Numbered from the stretch's first letter, positions 15,888 to 25,592 are shown. The stretch: DNA of 63,000 nucleotides from Bacteroidales bacterium (GCA_017477425.1 JAFUVT010000032.1:1-63000), one strand, 5' to 3'. The notes: a model not told the origin generated them from the sequence alone. Made by a program: numbers and translations.

Positions 15888-18149
15888 ATGGGTCCTCAAG
15901 GATTTTCACAAACCATTCACATGCCTAACGGCCAGGAGATTACGCTCAACACCGGTCGTTATGCCAAGCAGGCCGACGGCTCGGTGATGCTGCGTTGCGG
16001 CGACACCGTGCTGCTTGCCACCGTCTGCTCAGCCACCGAAGTGGCTCCCGAAACCGATTTCTTCCCGCTGTCAGTGGATTACAGGGAAAAATACTACGCC
16101 ACGGGTAAGTTCCCCGGCGGCTTCTTCAAGCGTGAGGCCAAGCCCTCCGACTATGAAGTGCTCATCTCGCGCCTCATCGACCGCGCGTTGCGTCCCCTCT
16201 TCCCCGACGACTACCACGCCGAGACCATCGTCCAGGTCAACCTCCTGTCGAACGACAAGGAGCAGACCCCCGATGCCCTCGCCGCTCTGGCCGCCTCGGC
16301 TGCCATCTGCGTGTCCGACATTCCCTTCCATGGCCCGATTTCGGAAGTGCGCGTGGCCCTCATCGGCGATGAATATGTCATCAACCCGACCTTCGAACAA
16401 ATGGAGAACGCCCGCCTCGAACTGATGGTGGCCGCCTCAATGAAAGACATCTGCATGGTGGAAGGCGAATGCAAGGAAGTCTCCGAGCAAGAGATGCTCG
16501 GCGCACTGAAAGCCGCCCACGAAGCCATCAAGATACAGTGCCAAGCCCAGCTCGACCTGATGGCTCAGGTCAACAAGGCCAAGCGCGAATATTGCCACGA
16601 AGTGAACGACGAAAACCTCCGCGCCGAAATCGAAGCCAACTGCTACCAGCCGTGCTACGACTTCGCCCTTACCGGCTGCGCCGACAAGCACCTGCGCGAA
16701 GAGACCTTCAGCGGCATCCTCGACAAATACCTTGAAAAATATACCGAAGAAGAACTTGAGACCGTCAAGCCGCTGGCCAAGCGTTATTTCCACGACGTGG
16801 AACGCTCGGCCGTGCGTAACGCCGTCCTCAACGAACGCATCCGCCTCGATGGCCGTAAGACCAACGAGGTGCGTCCCATCTGGACCGAAGTCGACATTCT
16901 GCCCAAGGCCCACGGTTCGGCCGTGTTCACCCGTGGTGAGACGCAGGCTTTGGTCACCGTCACCCTCGGCACCAAGCTCGACGAGCAGACCCTCGACGGC
17001 GCCGTCGTAGAAGGCACCAAGAACTTCACGCTGCACTACAACTTCCCCGGCTTTGCCACTGGCGAGGCCAAGGCAGCCCGCAGCACCAGCCGCCGCGAAA
17101 TCGGTCACGGCAACCTGGCCGAGCGCGCCCTCAAGACAATGGTGCCGCACGACGAGACGATGCCTTACACCATCCGTATCGTGAGCGACATCCTCGAATC
17201 CAACGGCTCATCCTCGATGGCCTCCGTGTGTGGCGGCTGCCTCGCCCTGATGGACGCTGGCGTGCCGATGCGCAAGCCCGTCGCAGGCGTGGCCATGGGT
17301 ATGATTTCTGACAGCGAAACCGGCAAATACGCCATCCTGACCGACATCCTCGGCGACGAGGACCACCTCGGCGACATGGACTTCAAGGTCACAGGTACGC
17401 GCGACGGTATCACCGCCTGCCAGATGGACATCAAGGTGGACGGCCTGAGCTACGAAGTGCTGGCCGAGGCCCTGGAGCAAGCCCGTCAGGGCCGCCTCCA
17501 CATCCTCGACGAGATGGCCAAGACCATCACCGAGCCGCGCAGCGACTACAAGGAGTTTGTGCCGCGCATCGAGACCATGTACATCCCGAAGGACATGATC
17601 GGTGCCGTCATTGGCCCTGGTGGCAAAGTCATCCAAGAGATGCAGAAAGAGACCAACACCGTCATCGTCATCACCGAAGACGACCAGAAAGGTATCGTGG
17701 AAATCGCTTCGCAGAACAAGGAAGACATCGAAGCCTGCAAGGCCAAGATCAAGGCCATCGTTCAGGTGCCCGAAGTTGGCGAGGTGTATCATGGCAAGGT
17801 CGTTTCCATCATGGCTTTCGGTGCCTTCGTGGAAATCATCCCCAACAAAGACGGCCTGCTCCACATCTCCGAAATCGACTGGAAGCGTTACGAGACCATG
17901 GAAGAGACCGGCCTGAAAGAAGGCGACGAAATCGATGTGAAACTCATCGAAATCGACCAGAAGACCGGCAAGCTCCGTCTGTCGCACCGCGCCCTGTTGC
18001 CCAAGCCGGAAGGCTATGAGGAGAAGAAGGGTGGCAACGGCGGCAACCGTGGCAATGGCGGTGGTAACCGCAACGGTGGCAGCCATGGCAATGGCAACCG
18101 CAACGGTGGTGGCAACCATGGCAGCAACGGTGGTGGTCGCAGAAGATAA
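15888..18149 (+). CDS. pnp: Polyribonucleotide nucleotidyltransferase (PNPase)
   Basis: A 753-residue phosphorolytic 3'-5' exoribonuclease. Two RNase PH-like domains occupy residues 1-550 (for example [21 protein letters not shown], the [12 protein letters not shown] segment and [16 protein letters not shown]). A KH domain follows at about 560-625 ([16 protein letters not shown]), then an S1 domain at about 630-700 ([20 protein letters not shown]). The last 40 residues are a low-complexity Gly/Asn/Arg tail (repeats of GGNRGNGG and GNRNGG), probably an RNA-binding RGG-like extension. It degrades mRNA and trims tRNA 3' ends. Codon use is strongly biased, as in highly expressed genes. Confidence 0.98.
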   Translation: MGPQGFSQTIHMPNGQEITLNTGRYAKQADGSVMLRCGDTVLLATVCSATEVAPETDFFPLSVDYREKYYATGKFPGGFFKREAKPSDYEVLISRLIDRALRPLFPDDYHAETIVQVNLLSNDKEQTPDALAALAASAAICVSDIPFHGPISEVRVALIGDEYVINPTFEQMENARLELMVAASMKDICMVEGECKEVSEQEMLGALKAAHEAIKIQCQAQLDLMAQVNKAKREYCHEVNDENLRAEIEANCYQPCYDFALTGCADKHLREETFSGILDKYLEKYTEEELETVKPLAKRYFHDVERSAVRNAVLNERIRLDGRKTNEVRPIWTEVDILPKAHGSAVFTRGETQALVTVTLGTKLDEQTLDGAVVEGTKNFTLHYNFPGFATGEAKAARSTSRREIGHGNLAERALKTMVPHDETMPYTIRIVSDILESNGSSSMASVCGGCLALMDAGVPMRKPVAGVAMGMISDSETGKYAILTDILGDEDHLGDMDFKVTGTRDGITACQMDIKVDGLSYEVLAEALEQARQGRLHILDEMAKTITEPRSDYKEFVPRIETMYIPKDMIGAVIGPGGKVIQEMQKETNTVIVITEDDQKGIVEIASQNKEDIEACKAKIKAIVQVPEVGEVYHGKVVSIMAFGAFVEIIPNKDGLLHISEIDWKRYETMEETGLKEGDEIDVKLIEIDQKTGKLRLSHRALLPKPEGYEEKKGGNGGNRGNGGGNRNGGSHGNGNRNGGGNHGSNGGGRRR

Positions 18150-18161
18150 TATCGCAAACCC

Positions 18162-18193
18162 GCGTTGATGGCGGACATATCCGCCATCAACGC
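18162..18193 (+). terminator. Strong hairpin between pnp and sigma factor gene
   Basis: GCGTTGATGGCGGA pairs perfectly with TCCGCCATCAACGC (14 bp, loop CATA) 12 bases after the pnp stop. No T-tract follows directly (AAAACATATTTTG), so it may be a weak terminator, an mRNA 3' stabiliser or an RNase III-type processing site rather than a full intrinsic terminator. The sigma gene starts 30 bases later, without a clear promoter between. Confidence 0.7.
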
Positions 18194-18223
18194 AAAACAT
18201 ATTTTGAACTAAACTAACGGTAA

Positions 18224-19087
18224 ATGAGGCAGTTAAAGATTACGAAGCAGGTCACCAACAGGGAAACCGCATCCTTGGACAAATACCTGCAAGAGATTGG
18301 TAAGGTTGAGCTGATTTCGGCGGAAGAAGAAGTCGAGTTGGCCCAGCGTATCAAGCAAGGCGACAAGATCGCATTGGAAAAACTCACCAAGGCCAACTTG
18401 CGCTTTGTGGTCTCCGTAGCAAAACAGTATCAGAACCAAGGCCTTAGTCTTCCCGACTTAATCAACGAGGGCAACTTGGGACTGATAAAAGCCGCCCAAC
18501 GTTTCGACGAAACCAGAGGTTTCAAGTTCATCTCCTACGCCGTGTGGTGGATTCGTCAGTCCATCCTACAGGCTTTGGCCGAACAATCGCGTATTGTCCG
18601 TCTTCCCCTGAACAAAATCGGTTCCATCAACAAAATCAACAAGACTTATGCTAAGTTAGAGCAAGAGTTTGAGCGCGAACCCAATGCAGAGGAGATTGCC
18701 GAGGTCCTGGAAATCACGGAGCAGGAAGTGAAGGACTCGATGAAAAACGCCGGTCGCCACATCTCGATGGACGCGCCACTCGTGCAGGATGAAGACAACA
18801 CCATGTACGACGTGCTGAAAAGCGAGGAAGCCCCGACGCCCGAGACCGAGCTTCTGTACGAATCGTTGCGAAAAGAAATTGACCGTGCCATCTCCACCCT
18901 CACGCAGCGGGAGCAGGATGTCGTCCGCCTGTATTTCGGCCTAAACGGCAGCCACCCGATGACGCTTGAGGAGATTGGCGAGAAATTCGACCTGACTCGC
19001 GAGCGCGTGCGCCAGATCAAGGAAAAGGCCATACGCCGGTTGAAACACACCAGCCGAAGCAAGATCCTTAAGAGTTATCTCGGTTAA
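18224..19087 (+). CDS. rpoD: RNA polymerase primary sigma factor (SigA/RpoD type)
   Basis: A 287-residue sigma-70 protein, the short form usual in Bacteroidetes, which lack most of region 1.1. Region 1.2 is [20 protein letters not shown], region 2 is [18 protein letters not shown] through [15 protein letters not shown] (about residues 62-125), region 3 follows, and region 4 is [20 protein letters not shown] (about residues 245-265). It directs RNA polymerase to the TTG/TAnnTTTG promoters seen throughout the window. It lies 74 bases after pnp and is followed by a terminator. Confidence 0.96.
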   Translation: MRQLKITKQVTNRETASLDKYLQEIGKVELISAEEEVELAQRIKQGDKIALEKLTKANLRFVVSVAKQYQNQGLSLPDLINEGNLGLIKAAQRFDETRGFKFISYAVWWIRQSILQALAEQSRIVRLPLNKIGSINKINKTYAKLEQEFEREPNAEEIAEVLEITEQEVKDSMKNAGRHISMDAPLVQDEDNTMYDVLKSEEAPTPETELLYESLRKEIDRAISTLTQREQDVVRLYFGLNGSHPMTLEEIGEKFDLTRERVRQIKEKAIRRLKHTSRSKILKSYLG

Positions 19088-19098
19088 CAAGCAAAGAA

Positions 19099-19127
19099 GC
19101 CTCTCAAAATCATTTGAGGGGCTTTTT
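19099..19127 (+). terminator. Terminator after sigma factor gene
   Basis: GCCTCTCAAA pairs with TTTGAGGGGC (one G-T pair, loop ATCA) and is followed by T6. It ends the sigma factor transcript, and could partly serve the convergent receptor gene ending at 19148. Confidence 0.88.
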
Positions 19128-19147
19128 TGACGGAATTAAAGGAAGAA

Positions 19148-21448
19148 TCACAATCTACCCCTCTCCTCCTCACTAACCGAGCGCGAATTAAGCCTCACTT
19201 TCGATTGGCCGAACTTGTAGGTGACATTCAGCATGATGTTACGCCCATCGCTGTCGAAGAAGACCAACGAATTGCCACGAAGAATGTTCTGCTGCCAATA
19301 AAGCGTGGTGTTGAAGATGTCATTAGCACTCAGCCGTACGGTAAGGTTGTTGTCGAGAAAACTCTTCTCCAAACTGGCCGACAGGCTCCACTGCTCCTTA
19401 ACCGTAATGCCATTCGATGGATAAGGTGTCATGTAATAGAAATCCAAGTTGAACTTAATATCATAAGGCAAAGTCAGCATGTTATTGACATTAAATATGG
19501 CGAAGTTCCTGTTGTTCTGTTTCAGGATGCCGTCTTCCTCCTTCTCGTAATAGTTCCTGCCGAAATAGACGGAACCGTATAGATACCACCACTTGGTGAC
19601 ATTCCCGTTCCAAGCGATGGAGCCGAACAGGTTCTGAGTGTGGTCGCCATTTCTGTAGCGAACTTCTCCCAAATCAAGATTGTCGGCACATTGATAGTGC
19701 TCCCAATAAATCGGATTGATCAGATAATTGTAACCAAAACGAACCGAGAGCGAGAAAGGGAAACTGGCAAACACCTGCACCGAATGGATGTGGGTGTTGA
19801 TTAGGTTGGGATTGCCTTGGGTGACGAGCAATGAATCAATGTACATACTGGGGTTCAGGGCATCCAACGAGGGGCGAGCGATGCGTTTCGAATAGGATGC
19901 ACCTACCGCATAACCTTGGGCGGGCTTGTATTGCACGTTTGCATTCGGGAAAAGTCCGAAGTTGTTGTAATCCACCTGAGGAACATCATTCAAGAAATTG
20001 TGGCGGTCCACATACTCGGCCCGCAGTCCGGCGGTGGCCGACCACTTGTCGGAGAAATTGTGCGCAACGCTGGTGTAGGTGGCGGCATTCGACTCGTCGG
20101 AATGATAGTGCTGCAAGAGGTTGTTTGTTCCTGTCAGGTCAACGTGGTTATCGGTCTGAATCAAGGAGTATTTCGCTCCCGCCGAGAGCGTGGTCTTGCC
20201 GTTTCTGAACGGCAGGGTATAGTCCGCACTGCCCACATAGATGCCTGTGTTGCCATAGCCTTTGTTGAGGTTCAAAATGCCTTGGCTCTCACTTCCGTCA
20301 ACGATGTTGCGGAAAGCGTCCTCGTCATTATAGCGGTTGTAGGTGTAGTCCAAAGTCACGTTGAGGTTCTGGCCGAGGCTGTCAATGTCGTAGTTGAAGA
20401 ACAGCGTGTTGTTGCTCCGCAGGCTCTTGCCGTTGGTGTTGGTCTCGGTCTTGAAATCCGTGTGGTTTTCACCTACGAAATGGGTACTTTGCTCGCGCAA
20501 GCTGGTGCTATTGTTCAAGTTGTCGATGCTCTGCAAACCGAGGGTGATTTTCGGGGTCAAAGCATATTCCAGCATCAGTTTTGCGTTGTGGCCTTGGTTT
20601 TCCGAAAGGTTGTAGGCACGATGCTCCATCATTGCGTAACCCATCACATCCTCGTTGTTGATGGTGTGCGTGTTCTGACCGTTGAAGCCGTAATAGAGGT
20701 TGGCCGTGAACTTGTCTTTCGAGAAGGTGACATCGGCGAAAGCACGCTCGCTCCAACGCCGCGCCTTGGTCACCGAGCCGCCGAGGCGCACCGAGAAGTC
20801 GTCGTTGCGCCGCAGCGTGACGATTTTCACGATGGCGGTGGCATCGGCCTCATATTGCGAGGATGGATTGTGGATGATTTCGATAGACTTGATGTTTTGC
20901 GGGTTCAGGTTATAGACCTCCTCCATCGAATACACGCGGCGGTTGTTGATGTAAACGACGGGCGACCCTTGCCCAATGACGGAGAGGTTGTTCTGCCCGT
21001 CCACCAAGAGGCCAGGCGTTTTCTTCAGCATATCGATGCCGTCGGCACTCGACGAGAGCAAAGTGCTTTCCACCTCGACCACCGTCCTGTCGGGCAGACT
21101 GGTGATTTCAGGCCGCTTGGCCGCAATGGTCACCTCTTGAAGTTGTGATGATGCGACGCTCATTTTCAGCGTTCCCAGATTGCCTTTCGGTTGGCTGACG
21201 AACTTCGATTCATAGCCTACAAAGGTGATTTTCAGCAGGTCGCAGGCCAAGCCGAGGGCGAAGCGACCGTCATTGTCGGTGGTCGCGCCACCGAGGAAAG
21301 TGCTGTCGGGCAATTGCATCGCCACGACGGTAGCGTAAGGAATGGGCGTATCGGTTTCGTCAACCACGCGCCCACTGATGTTTTGCGCCTTCGCGCCAAG
21401 CACTGCCAAGCAAATGAGCAGTGCCGTGAAGAATGATTTCTTTGCCAT
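19148..21448 (-). CDS. Outer membrane beta-barrel receptor, CarboxypepD_reg-like (copy 1)
   Basis: A 766-residue protein. The signal peptide MAKKSFFTALLICLAVLGA ends at about residue 21. Residues 22-105 form a carboxypeptidase-regulatory-like beta-sandwich (ISGRVVDETDTPIPYATVVA). A plug-like domain follows (VEVESTLLSSSADGIDMLKKTPGLLVDGQNNLSVIGQGSPVVYINNRRV). The rest, up to about residue 766, is a large beta-barrel of the OMP_b-brl_3 type. There is no clear TonB box. It probably takes up or binds a peptide or other ligand at the outer membrane. The first 22 residues and about 160 upstream bases are nearly identical to copy 2 (23295-25592), but the bodies are diverged. A 35-bp palindrome lies about 120 bases upstream. 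Confidence 0.85.
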   Translation of the reverse strand: MAKKSFFTALLICLAVLGAKAQNISGRVVDETDTPIPYATVVAMQLPDSTFLGGATTDNDGRFALGLACDLLKITFVGYESKFVSQPKGNLGTLKMSVASSQLQEVTIAAKRPEITSLPDRTVVEVESTLLSSSADGIDMLKKTPGLLVDGQNNLSVIGQGSPVVYINNRRVYSMEEVYNLNPQNIKSIEIIHNPSSQYEADATAIVKIVTLRRNDDFSVRLGGSVTKARRWSERAFADVTFSKDKFTANLYYGFNGQNTHTINNEDVMGYAMMEHRAYNLSENQGHNAKLMLEYALTPKITLGLQSIDNLNNSTSLREQSTHFVGENHTDFKTETNTNGKSLRSNNTLFFNYDIDSLGQNLNVTLDYTYNRYNDEDAFRNIVDGSESQGILNLNKGYGNTGIYVGSADYTLPFRNGKTTLSAGAKYSLIQTDNHVDLTGTNNLLQHYHSDESNAATYTSVAHNFSDKWSATAGLRAEYVDRHNFLNDVPQVDYNNFGLFPNANVQYKPAQGYAVGASYSKRIARPSLDALNPSMYIDSLLVTQGNPNLINTHIHSVQVFASFPFSLSVRFGYNYLINPIYWEHYQCADNLDLGEVRYRNGDHTQNLFGSIAWNGNVTKWWYLYGSVYFGRNYYEKEEDGILKQNNRNFAIFNVNNMLTLPYDIKFNLDFYYMTPYPSNGITVKEQWSLSASLEKSFLDNNLTVRLSANDIFNTTLYWQQNILRGNSLVFFDSDGRNIMLNVTYKFGQSKVRLNSRSVSEEERGRL

Positions 21449-21606
21449 AATACTGTAATTTTAGTGGTTGATAATTAAACTTACATTTTGGCGAAGCAAT
21501 CGCCATGCCAAATTTACAAATCATTAAAAACCAATAAATTACAAAATTTGTCTTTTCAAAAAAGTGTAAACTTTCTTTACACGGTGTAAAGAAAGTTTAC
21601 AATGGG
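21369..21606 (-). repeat. Duplicated promoter/signal-peptide block, copy 1
   Basis: This 238-bp block matches 25513-25750 in the same orientation. It covers the first residues of the receptor (signal peptide and start of the mature protein), the 5' leader and the upstream palindrome, with scattered substitutions and two compensating one-base indels. A -7-like TAAATTTG on the minus strand lies at 21509-21516. Similarity ends within the first 26-30 codons of the receptors. Confidence 0.9.
21566..21600. promoter_or_regulatory. 35-bp perfect palindrome upstream of receptor copy 1
   Basis: GTAAACTTTCTTTACAC and GTGTAAAGAAAGTTTAC are perfect inverted repeats around a single G at 21583. The site lies 118 bases before the receptor start codon and 50-90 bases upstream of its -7 element, as expected for a dimeric activator or repressor operator. 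The equivalent site in copy 2 (about 25709-25745) keeps the right arm but has changes in the left arm. The rest of the 323-base gap (21449-21771) holds the receptor leader, a hairpin repeat and the ATPase promoter. Confidence 0.85.
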
Positions 21607-21669
21607 TTGGGATATCATCATGTCTAATCGAATGAATCTCTTGCGGCAAGACTGGAGTCTTTCCTGCGT

Positions 21670-21720
21670 TAGAAATTCAGCCAAAATCAGGAAAAATATC
21701 ACTTTTTGGCTGAATTTCTA
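21670..21720. repeat. 51-bp spaced inverted repeat, left of ATPase gene
   Basis: TAGAAATTCAGCCAAAA (21670-21686), a 17-base spacer, then TTTTGGCTGAATTTCTA (21704-21720): a 17-17-17 perfect inverted repeat. A second copy of the same element lies at 23227-23277, on the other side of the ATPase gene. It ends 22 bases before the ATPase -7 element. Confidence 0.92.
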
Positions 21721-21742
21721 TGATGCATAAAAGATATTTATC

Positions 21743-21750
21743 TATCTTTG
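21743..21750 (+). promoter_or_regulatory. -7 promoter element, ATPase gene at 21772
   Basis: TATCTTTG fits TAnnTTTG and lies 21 bases before the ATG at 21772. Confidence 0.65.
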
Positions 21751-21771
21751 CAGCAATAAATTAGATTGATT

Positions 21772-23229
21772 ATGGATATGTCATCAGTTATCGGAAGAGA
21801 GGAGGAACTCTCAACCATCTCACGGCTTTACGAATCAGAGCGCTCCGAATTCTTGGCCATATATGGTCGTCGGCGTGTCGGCAAGTCGTTTCTCATTGAG
21901 GAAGCCCTTGGGGACAAAATTTCTTTTATGGCCGTGGGCATTTACCAAAAGATTGACAAGGACAATGTGGAGAAAGTTGATTCATACCGACAAAAGCAAC
22001 TGGCGCACTTCTACAACAGCCTTCTGGAATATGGCCTGCCCAAGGCGAGCAATCCCGCGCCTGCCAGTTGGATGGATGCTTTTGAGCTTCTGAAAAAACT
22101 GCTACAACGCAAGCGTAGCCGACGCAAGGTCGTCTTCATCGACGAGTTGCCTTGGTTGGCTGGCCCCCAGTCGTCAGAGCTATTGGAAGAACTTGGGCAT
22201 TTTTGGAACTCATGGGCCAGAAAGCGCAAGGACATTTTTCTCATCGTTTGCGGTTCGGCCACAAGCTGGATGGTTGACAACGTCTTACGCGATTATGGCG
22301 GACTATACGGAAGAATCACCGAGTCCATTTTCCTGAAGCCCTTCACCCTTGAAGAATGTGAGAGGTATTGGACAAAACGAGGCTTCCATTTGTCGAGGTA
22401 CGAAATCGCCCTCACTTACATGGTCATCGGCGGTGTACCTTATTATATGGACAGCATTCGCCCCGACAGGACAATGGCCGACAACATCAACGCCATCTAT
22501 TTCGACAAGGACAAAGCCCGACAGGAATTCAAGGATGTTTACACAGGCCTCTATTCCAGCTCCGAAACATACATCAATGTCATTCGTGAACTCGGCAAGA
22601 GGTTCTACGGAATGACAAGGGACGAACTGCTCAAAGCCGTTGACAAGAAAGGGGGCGGCAGTTTCACGGGTGTTCTTGAAAACCTGATAGATTCCGGCAT
22701 CATCAGAAGCTACACCCTCTTCGGCGGCCCAAGAAAACAGACGGTCTATCAACTTGTCGATTTCTTCACCTTGTTTTACCTGCGCTTTGTCGAGAATTCC
22801 GATTTCACCTCATGGCGTTCCGTGCAACGAAGCAAGCCCTTCTATGCTTGGGCGGGCAACACCTTCGAGCTTTTGGTCATTCAACACATGCCGCAACTCG
22901 CCAACGCACTCAGAATCAAGGAATACACCACGCCTTTCAGTTGGAGAGGCGAGACACCCGACGGCGAAGGTGTCCAAGTGGACCTCATCATTCCTGCAAC
23001 TGCCGAACGTGCCGACTATATCTGCGAAATGAAGTTCTCGGAGGGCAAATACACCCTGACAAACAATGATGTGGAGGAAATCACGAGACAGATTTCAGCT
23101 GTGAGCAACTCCAAAATCCATAAGCCGAGCCATTCTATTTACGTCGCTCTCATAACCTCATTCGGAACAACTGAATCAAAGCATAAAATCCATGTGAATG
23201 ACATAGTTACGCTTAATTCTCTGTTTTAG
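21772..23229 (+). CDS. Archaeal-type AAA ATPase with PD-(D/E)XK-like C-terminus
   Basis: A 485-residue protein; the ATG at 21772 is preferred to the TTG at 21766. The AAA domain has Walker A GRRRVGKS (about residues 32-39) and Walker B VVFIDELPWL (about 124-133), followed by LIVCGSATSWM. A winged-helix region follows (LTYMVIGGVPYYMDSI to SGIIRSYTLFGG). The C-terminal VQVDLIIP...YICEMKFSEGK carries the Asp and E-x-K of a nuclease-like core, as in DUF234/ATPase-nuclease proteins. The function of this large family is not established. The gene is bracketed by two copies of a 51-bp inverted repeat; the right copy begins with the TAG stop codon itself. It separates the two paralogous receptor genes. 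Confidence 0.86.
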   Translation: MDMSSVIGREEELSTISRLYESERSEFLAIYGRRRVGKSFLIEEALGDKISFMAVGIYQKIDKDNVEKVDSYRQKQLAHFYNSLLEYGLPKASNPAPASWMDAFELLKKLLQRKRSRRKVVFIDELPWLAGPQSSELLEELGHFWNSWARKRKDIFLIVCGSATSWMVDNVLRDYGGLYGRITESIFLKPFTLEECERYWTKRGFHLSRYEIALTYMVIGGVPYYMDSIRPDRTMADNINAIYFDKDKARQEFKDVYTGLYSSSETYINVIRELGKRFYGMTRDELLKAVDKKGGGSFTGVLENLIDSGIIRSYTLFGGPRKQTVYQLVDFFTLFYLRFVENSDFTSWRSVQRSKPFYAWAGNTFELLVIQHMPQLANALRIKEYTTPFSWRGETPDGEGVQVDLIIPATAERADYICEMKFSEGKYTLTNNDVEEITRQISAVSNSKIHKPSHSIYVALITSFGTTESKHKIHVNDIVTLNSLF

Positions 23230-23277
23230 AAATCCAGCCAAAACCAACAAATTCTGTCGATTTTGGCTGAATTTCTA
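23227..23277. repeat. 51-bp spaced inverted repeat, right of ATPase gene
   Basis: TAGAAATCCAGCCAAAA (23227-23243), a 17-base spacer and TTTTGGCTGAATTTCTA (23261-23277): same geometry and same right arm as 21670-21720, with one C/T change in the left arm and an unrelated spacer. The first three bases are the stop codon of the ATPase gene. Confidence 0.92.
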
Positions 23278-23294
23278 CAGAAACAAACCGCTCC

Positions 23295-25592
23295 TCACTT
23301 CACCATACCATCATCGTACCCACCGTTCCAAAGCGTCTTCTGGCCTTTGTTGAACGCCTTACCATAGTTGAACTTCCAAGTGAGGCCCAACACGACCATG
23401 TTGCCGTTGTCGCTGGTCCAGTTGGTGTGGGTGTAGGGATGCACCGACGAGAGGTTGCTGGTCTGGTACATATAGCCCTTTTTGTTGAATGGACAATGCC
23501 ATACCACGCTCGCATTCAGGTTCTTCCAGTTGTATTCGGCATAGATGCTTTGCGACATCTCGCCTCCCGACAAATCCTCGCCGAACAAAGTCCATTCAGG
23601 CGTGAAGTCGAAGTCGCAGCCGACCACCAACTGTTTCCAAACAAACTGCGCCTTGATGCCGCTGCTGAAATTGAGGTTGTCGTGATAGAATTCCTCTCCC
23701 TTGGCTTCCTCTTTTTTCAGTTTGCCGTTCAGCGTAATATTCAGGCGGTCAAGCAGTTGCTTGACACCCATCTCGGCCTTCAACATGAAACGCTGGTAAT
23801 AGTCGGTGTTTTGGGGCGTGCCGACAAAAAGGTCAAGGTCGGAATCGTATTGATACACGCGGACAGTGGGCGAAAAGTTCCTGTAATAACTTGGTATCAT
23901 ACTGGCAAACCAACCTTTGTTATTGTAGCGCAACCGCACTGAACCGTACAGGGTGTTGTAAGGCCGCAGCAACTCATTACCCTGAATGGCCTCTACATCG
24001 TCCACGCGCTGCAACACGGGTGAAAGTTCACTCAGCGAAGGCAAGTATGGGATGAATCTCGCATTGGCATTAATCGACCAATGCTGGTTGATGCGCCAAA
24101 ACAGCCTTGCAGTGCTCAAATTGCGGACATAGCGTCGAGTGTCGATGCCGTCGGTCACGGTGAACAACTTGGCACCCGTCCCCAACGAATACATCACATT
24201 GTCGCTCAAATTGCCGTCGATGCTGGTGTAAAGATAGGTGTTGTCCTTGGTCATCTTGGTTTGGGTTTCATAAATCACATAGTCGTTGCTCGCGAAGTTG
24301 TGCTGGTATTGCAGTCCTACGCGGATTTCCGCCTTTTTCAATTGCTTGCCGTAAACCGCCTCGCCACTGATGGCGTAACCGTTGTTCATCACCTTTGTGG
24401 GATATTCCCATTCGCTTTCCGAACCTCTGTAAATCAAGTTGTTGTAATAATTGCTATGCGAATATTGCCCCACCATATTCAACTCAATCTTTTGCTTGTT
24501 CCTCATCTTGTGCGTAAAGAACAGGTCCAAAGTCGGCGAGTTGCCTTTTCGGTCGGTCTGTTTGTTCATATCCAACTGGGTGGTCGTCCCATTTTCCGTT
24601 TCGGTGATGGTGCCCGTCCCAAACCAATGGTTGTTGTCGATGTAGTCGCGCAAGGTGGCCACGAACATAGTGCTGTCGTTGGGTTGGTAGGTGTATTCTC
24701 CCGTAATGTTGTGCGTGATGTAATTGAACGGGAAACTCATTTCCTGATAACGCTCCACCGTGCGCTCTTCCGCGATGTAACTGTCTGTCATCTCGTAAGG
24801 CACATTCTTGTAGTTGCGGTGGCTCAAGTTGTACTGCAACGAAAACTCCGACTTGCCCTTGTGGTGGGCGGCCATGAGGTAGCCATCCACAAAGCCCGTG
24901 GTGAAAGCCGACTGCACCCTTGCCATCACGTTTCCACCGTCGTCCGACTCCTTCAGCACGAGGTTGATGATGCCCGACGCATTGCGGTCGAGGTAGCGGA
25001 TGCCGGGGTCGTTGCTGTATTCGATGCGCAGGATTTGCTCCGGCCTGACATTGATGAAGCGGTTGAGCGGCACTTCCTTGCCGTTGATTTGCAGGATGGG
25101 TGTGCCGCCGTCGATGGTGATGTTTTGCATGGCCACATCCACCTCCAAGCCGGGCAACTGCTGCATGTCAAGCAAAGTCAGGCCGCGCCCCGAGACTTCT
25201 GCCTCCTTGGGGTCGGGCAGCACCACAAAGCGCCCCGCCTCTTCAGTGACCCGCGAGCCTTCAACCACGACTTCATCCAATTGCTCGGTGGTTTTGGGCA
25301 TCAGCAAGGTTCCGAGGGCAGTCGCCCCACAACGGACGGTCAGCCGCTCATATCCGATGGCCGATGCAACAAGGATGTACTTCCCCTCCTTGACCTCAAC
25401 GGCGAAATTGCCGTTCTCGTCGGAGGTCAGCCCCGCCACGAGGCTGTCGTTTTGTGCCTGTTTCAGCACGATGTTGGCGAAGGCCACGGGGTTGTTGTCC
25501 TCGTCAGCCAAACGCCCACTGATGTTTTGCGCCTTCGCGCCCAGCACTGCCAAGCAAATGAGCAGTGCCGTGAAGAATGATTTCTTTGTCAT
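23295..25592 (-). CDS. Outer membrane beta-barrel receptor, CarboxypepD_reg-like (copy 2)
   Basis: A 765-residue paralogue of the receptor at 19148-21448. The signal peptide MTKKSFFTALLICLAVLGA is the same but for one residue. It is followed by a carboxypeptidase-regulatory-like domain (ISGRLADEDNNPVAFANIVL), a plug-like region (EVSGRGLTLLDMQQLPGLEV, then ITIDGGTPILQINGKEVPL) and a long barrel. Beyond the leader the two proteins have little similarity, so ligands probably differ. The upstream palindrome is imperfect here. A shared regulator with different output strength is possible. The gene ends 18 bases after the ATPase-linked hairpin repeat. Confidence 0.84.
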   Translation of the reverse strand: MTKKSFFTALLICLAVLGAKAQNISGRLADEDNNPVAFANIVLKQAQNDSLVAGLTSDENGNFAVEVKEGKYILVASAIGYERLTVRCGATALGTLLMPKTTEQLDEVVVEGSRVTEEAGRFVVLPDPKEAEVSGRGLTLLDMQQLPGLEVDVAMQNITIDGGTPILQINGKEVPLNRFINVRPEQILRIEYSNDPGIRYLDRNASGIINLVLKESDDGGNVMARVQSAFTTGFVDGYLMAAHHKGKSEFSLQYNLSHRNYKNVPYEMTDSYIAEERTVERYQEMSFPFNYITHNITGEYTYQPNDSTMFVATLRDYIDNNHWFGTGTITETENGTTTQLDMNKQTDRKGNSPTLDLFFTHKMRNKQKIELNMVGQYSHSNYYNNLIYRGSESEWEYPTKVMNNGYAISGEAVYGKQLKKAEIRVGLQYQHNFASNDYVIYETQTKMTKDNTYLYTSIDGNLSDNVMYSLGTGAKLFTVTDGIDTRRYVRNLSTARLFWRINQHWSINANARFIPYLPSLSELSPVLQRVDDVEAIQGNELLRPYNTLYGSVRLRYNNKGWFASMIPSYYRNFSPTVRVYQYDSDLDLFVGTPQNTDYYQRFMLKAEMGVKQLLDRLNITLNGKLKKEEAKGEEFYHDNLNFSSGIKAQFVWKQLVVGCDFDFTPEWTLFGEDLSGGEMSQSIYAEYNWKNLNASVVWHCPFNKKGYMYQTSNLSSVHPYTHTNWTSDNGNMVVLGLTWKFNYGKAFNKGQKTLWNGGYDDGMVK

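Noticed and set aside
21670..23277. The 51-bp inverted repeats considered as ends of an insertion sequence.
   Set aside because: Each copy is itself a hairpin rather than one half of a terminal repeat, no transposase is encoded, and I see no target-site duplication. A cassette or operator remains possible and is reported as a finding.
24081..25580. A 499-codon open frame opposite receptor copy 2, and a 410-codon one opposite copy 1 (19916-21148).
   Set aside because: Both lie antisense to clear outer-membrane receptors and show no domain or promoter of their own.
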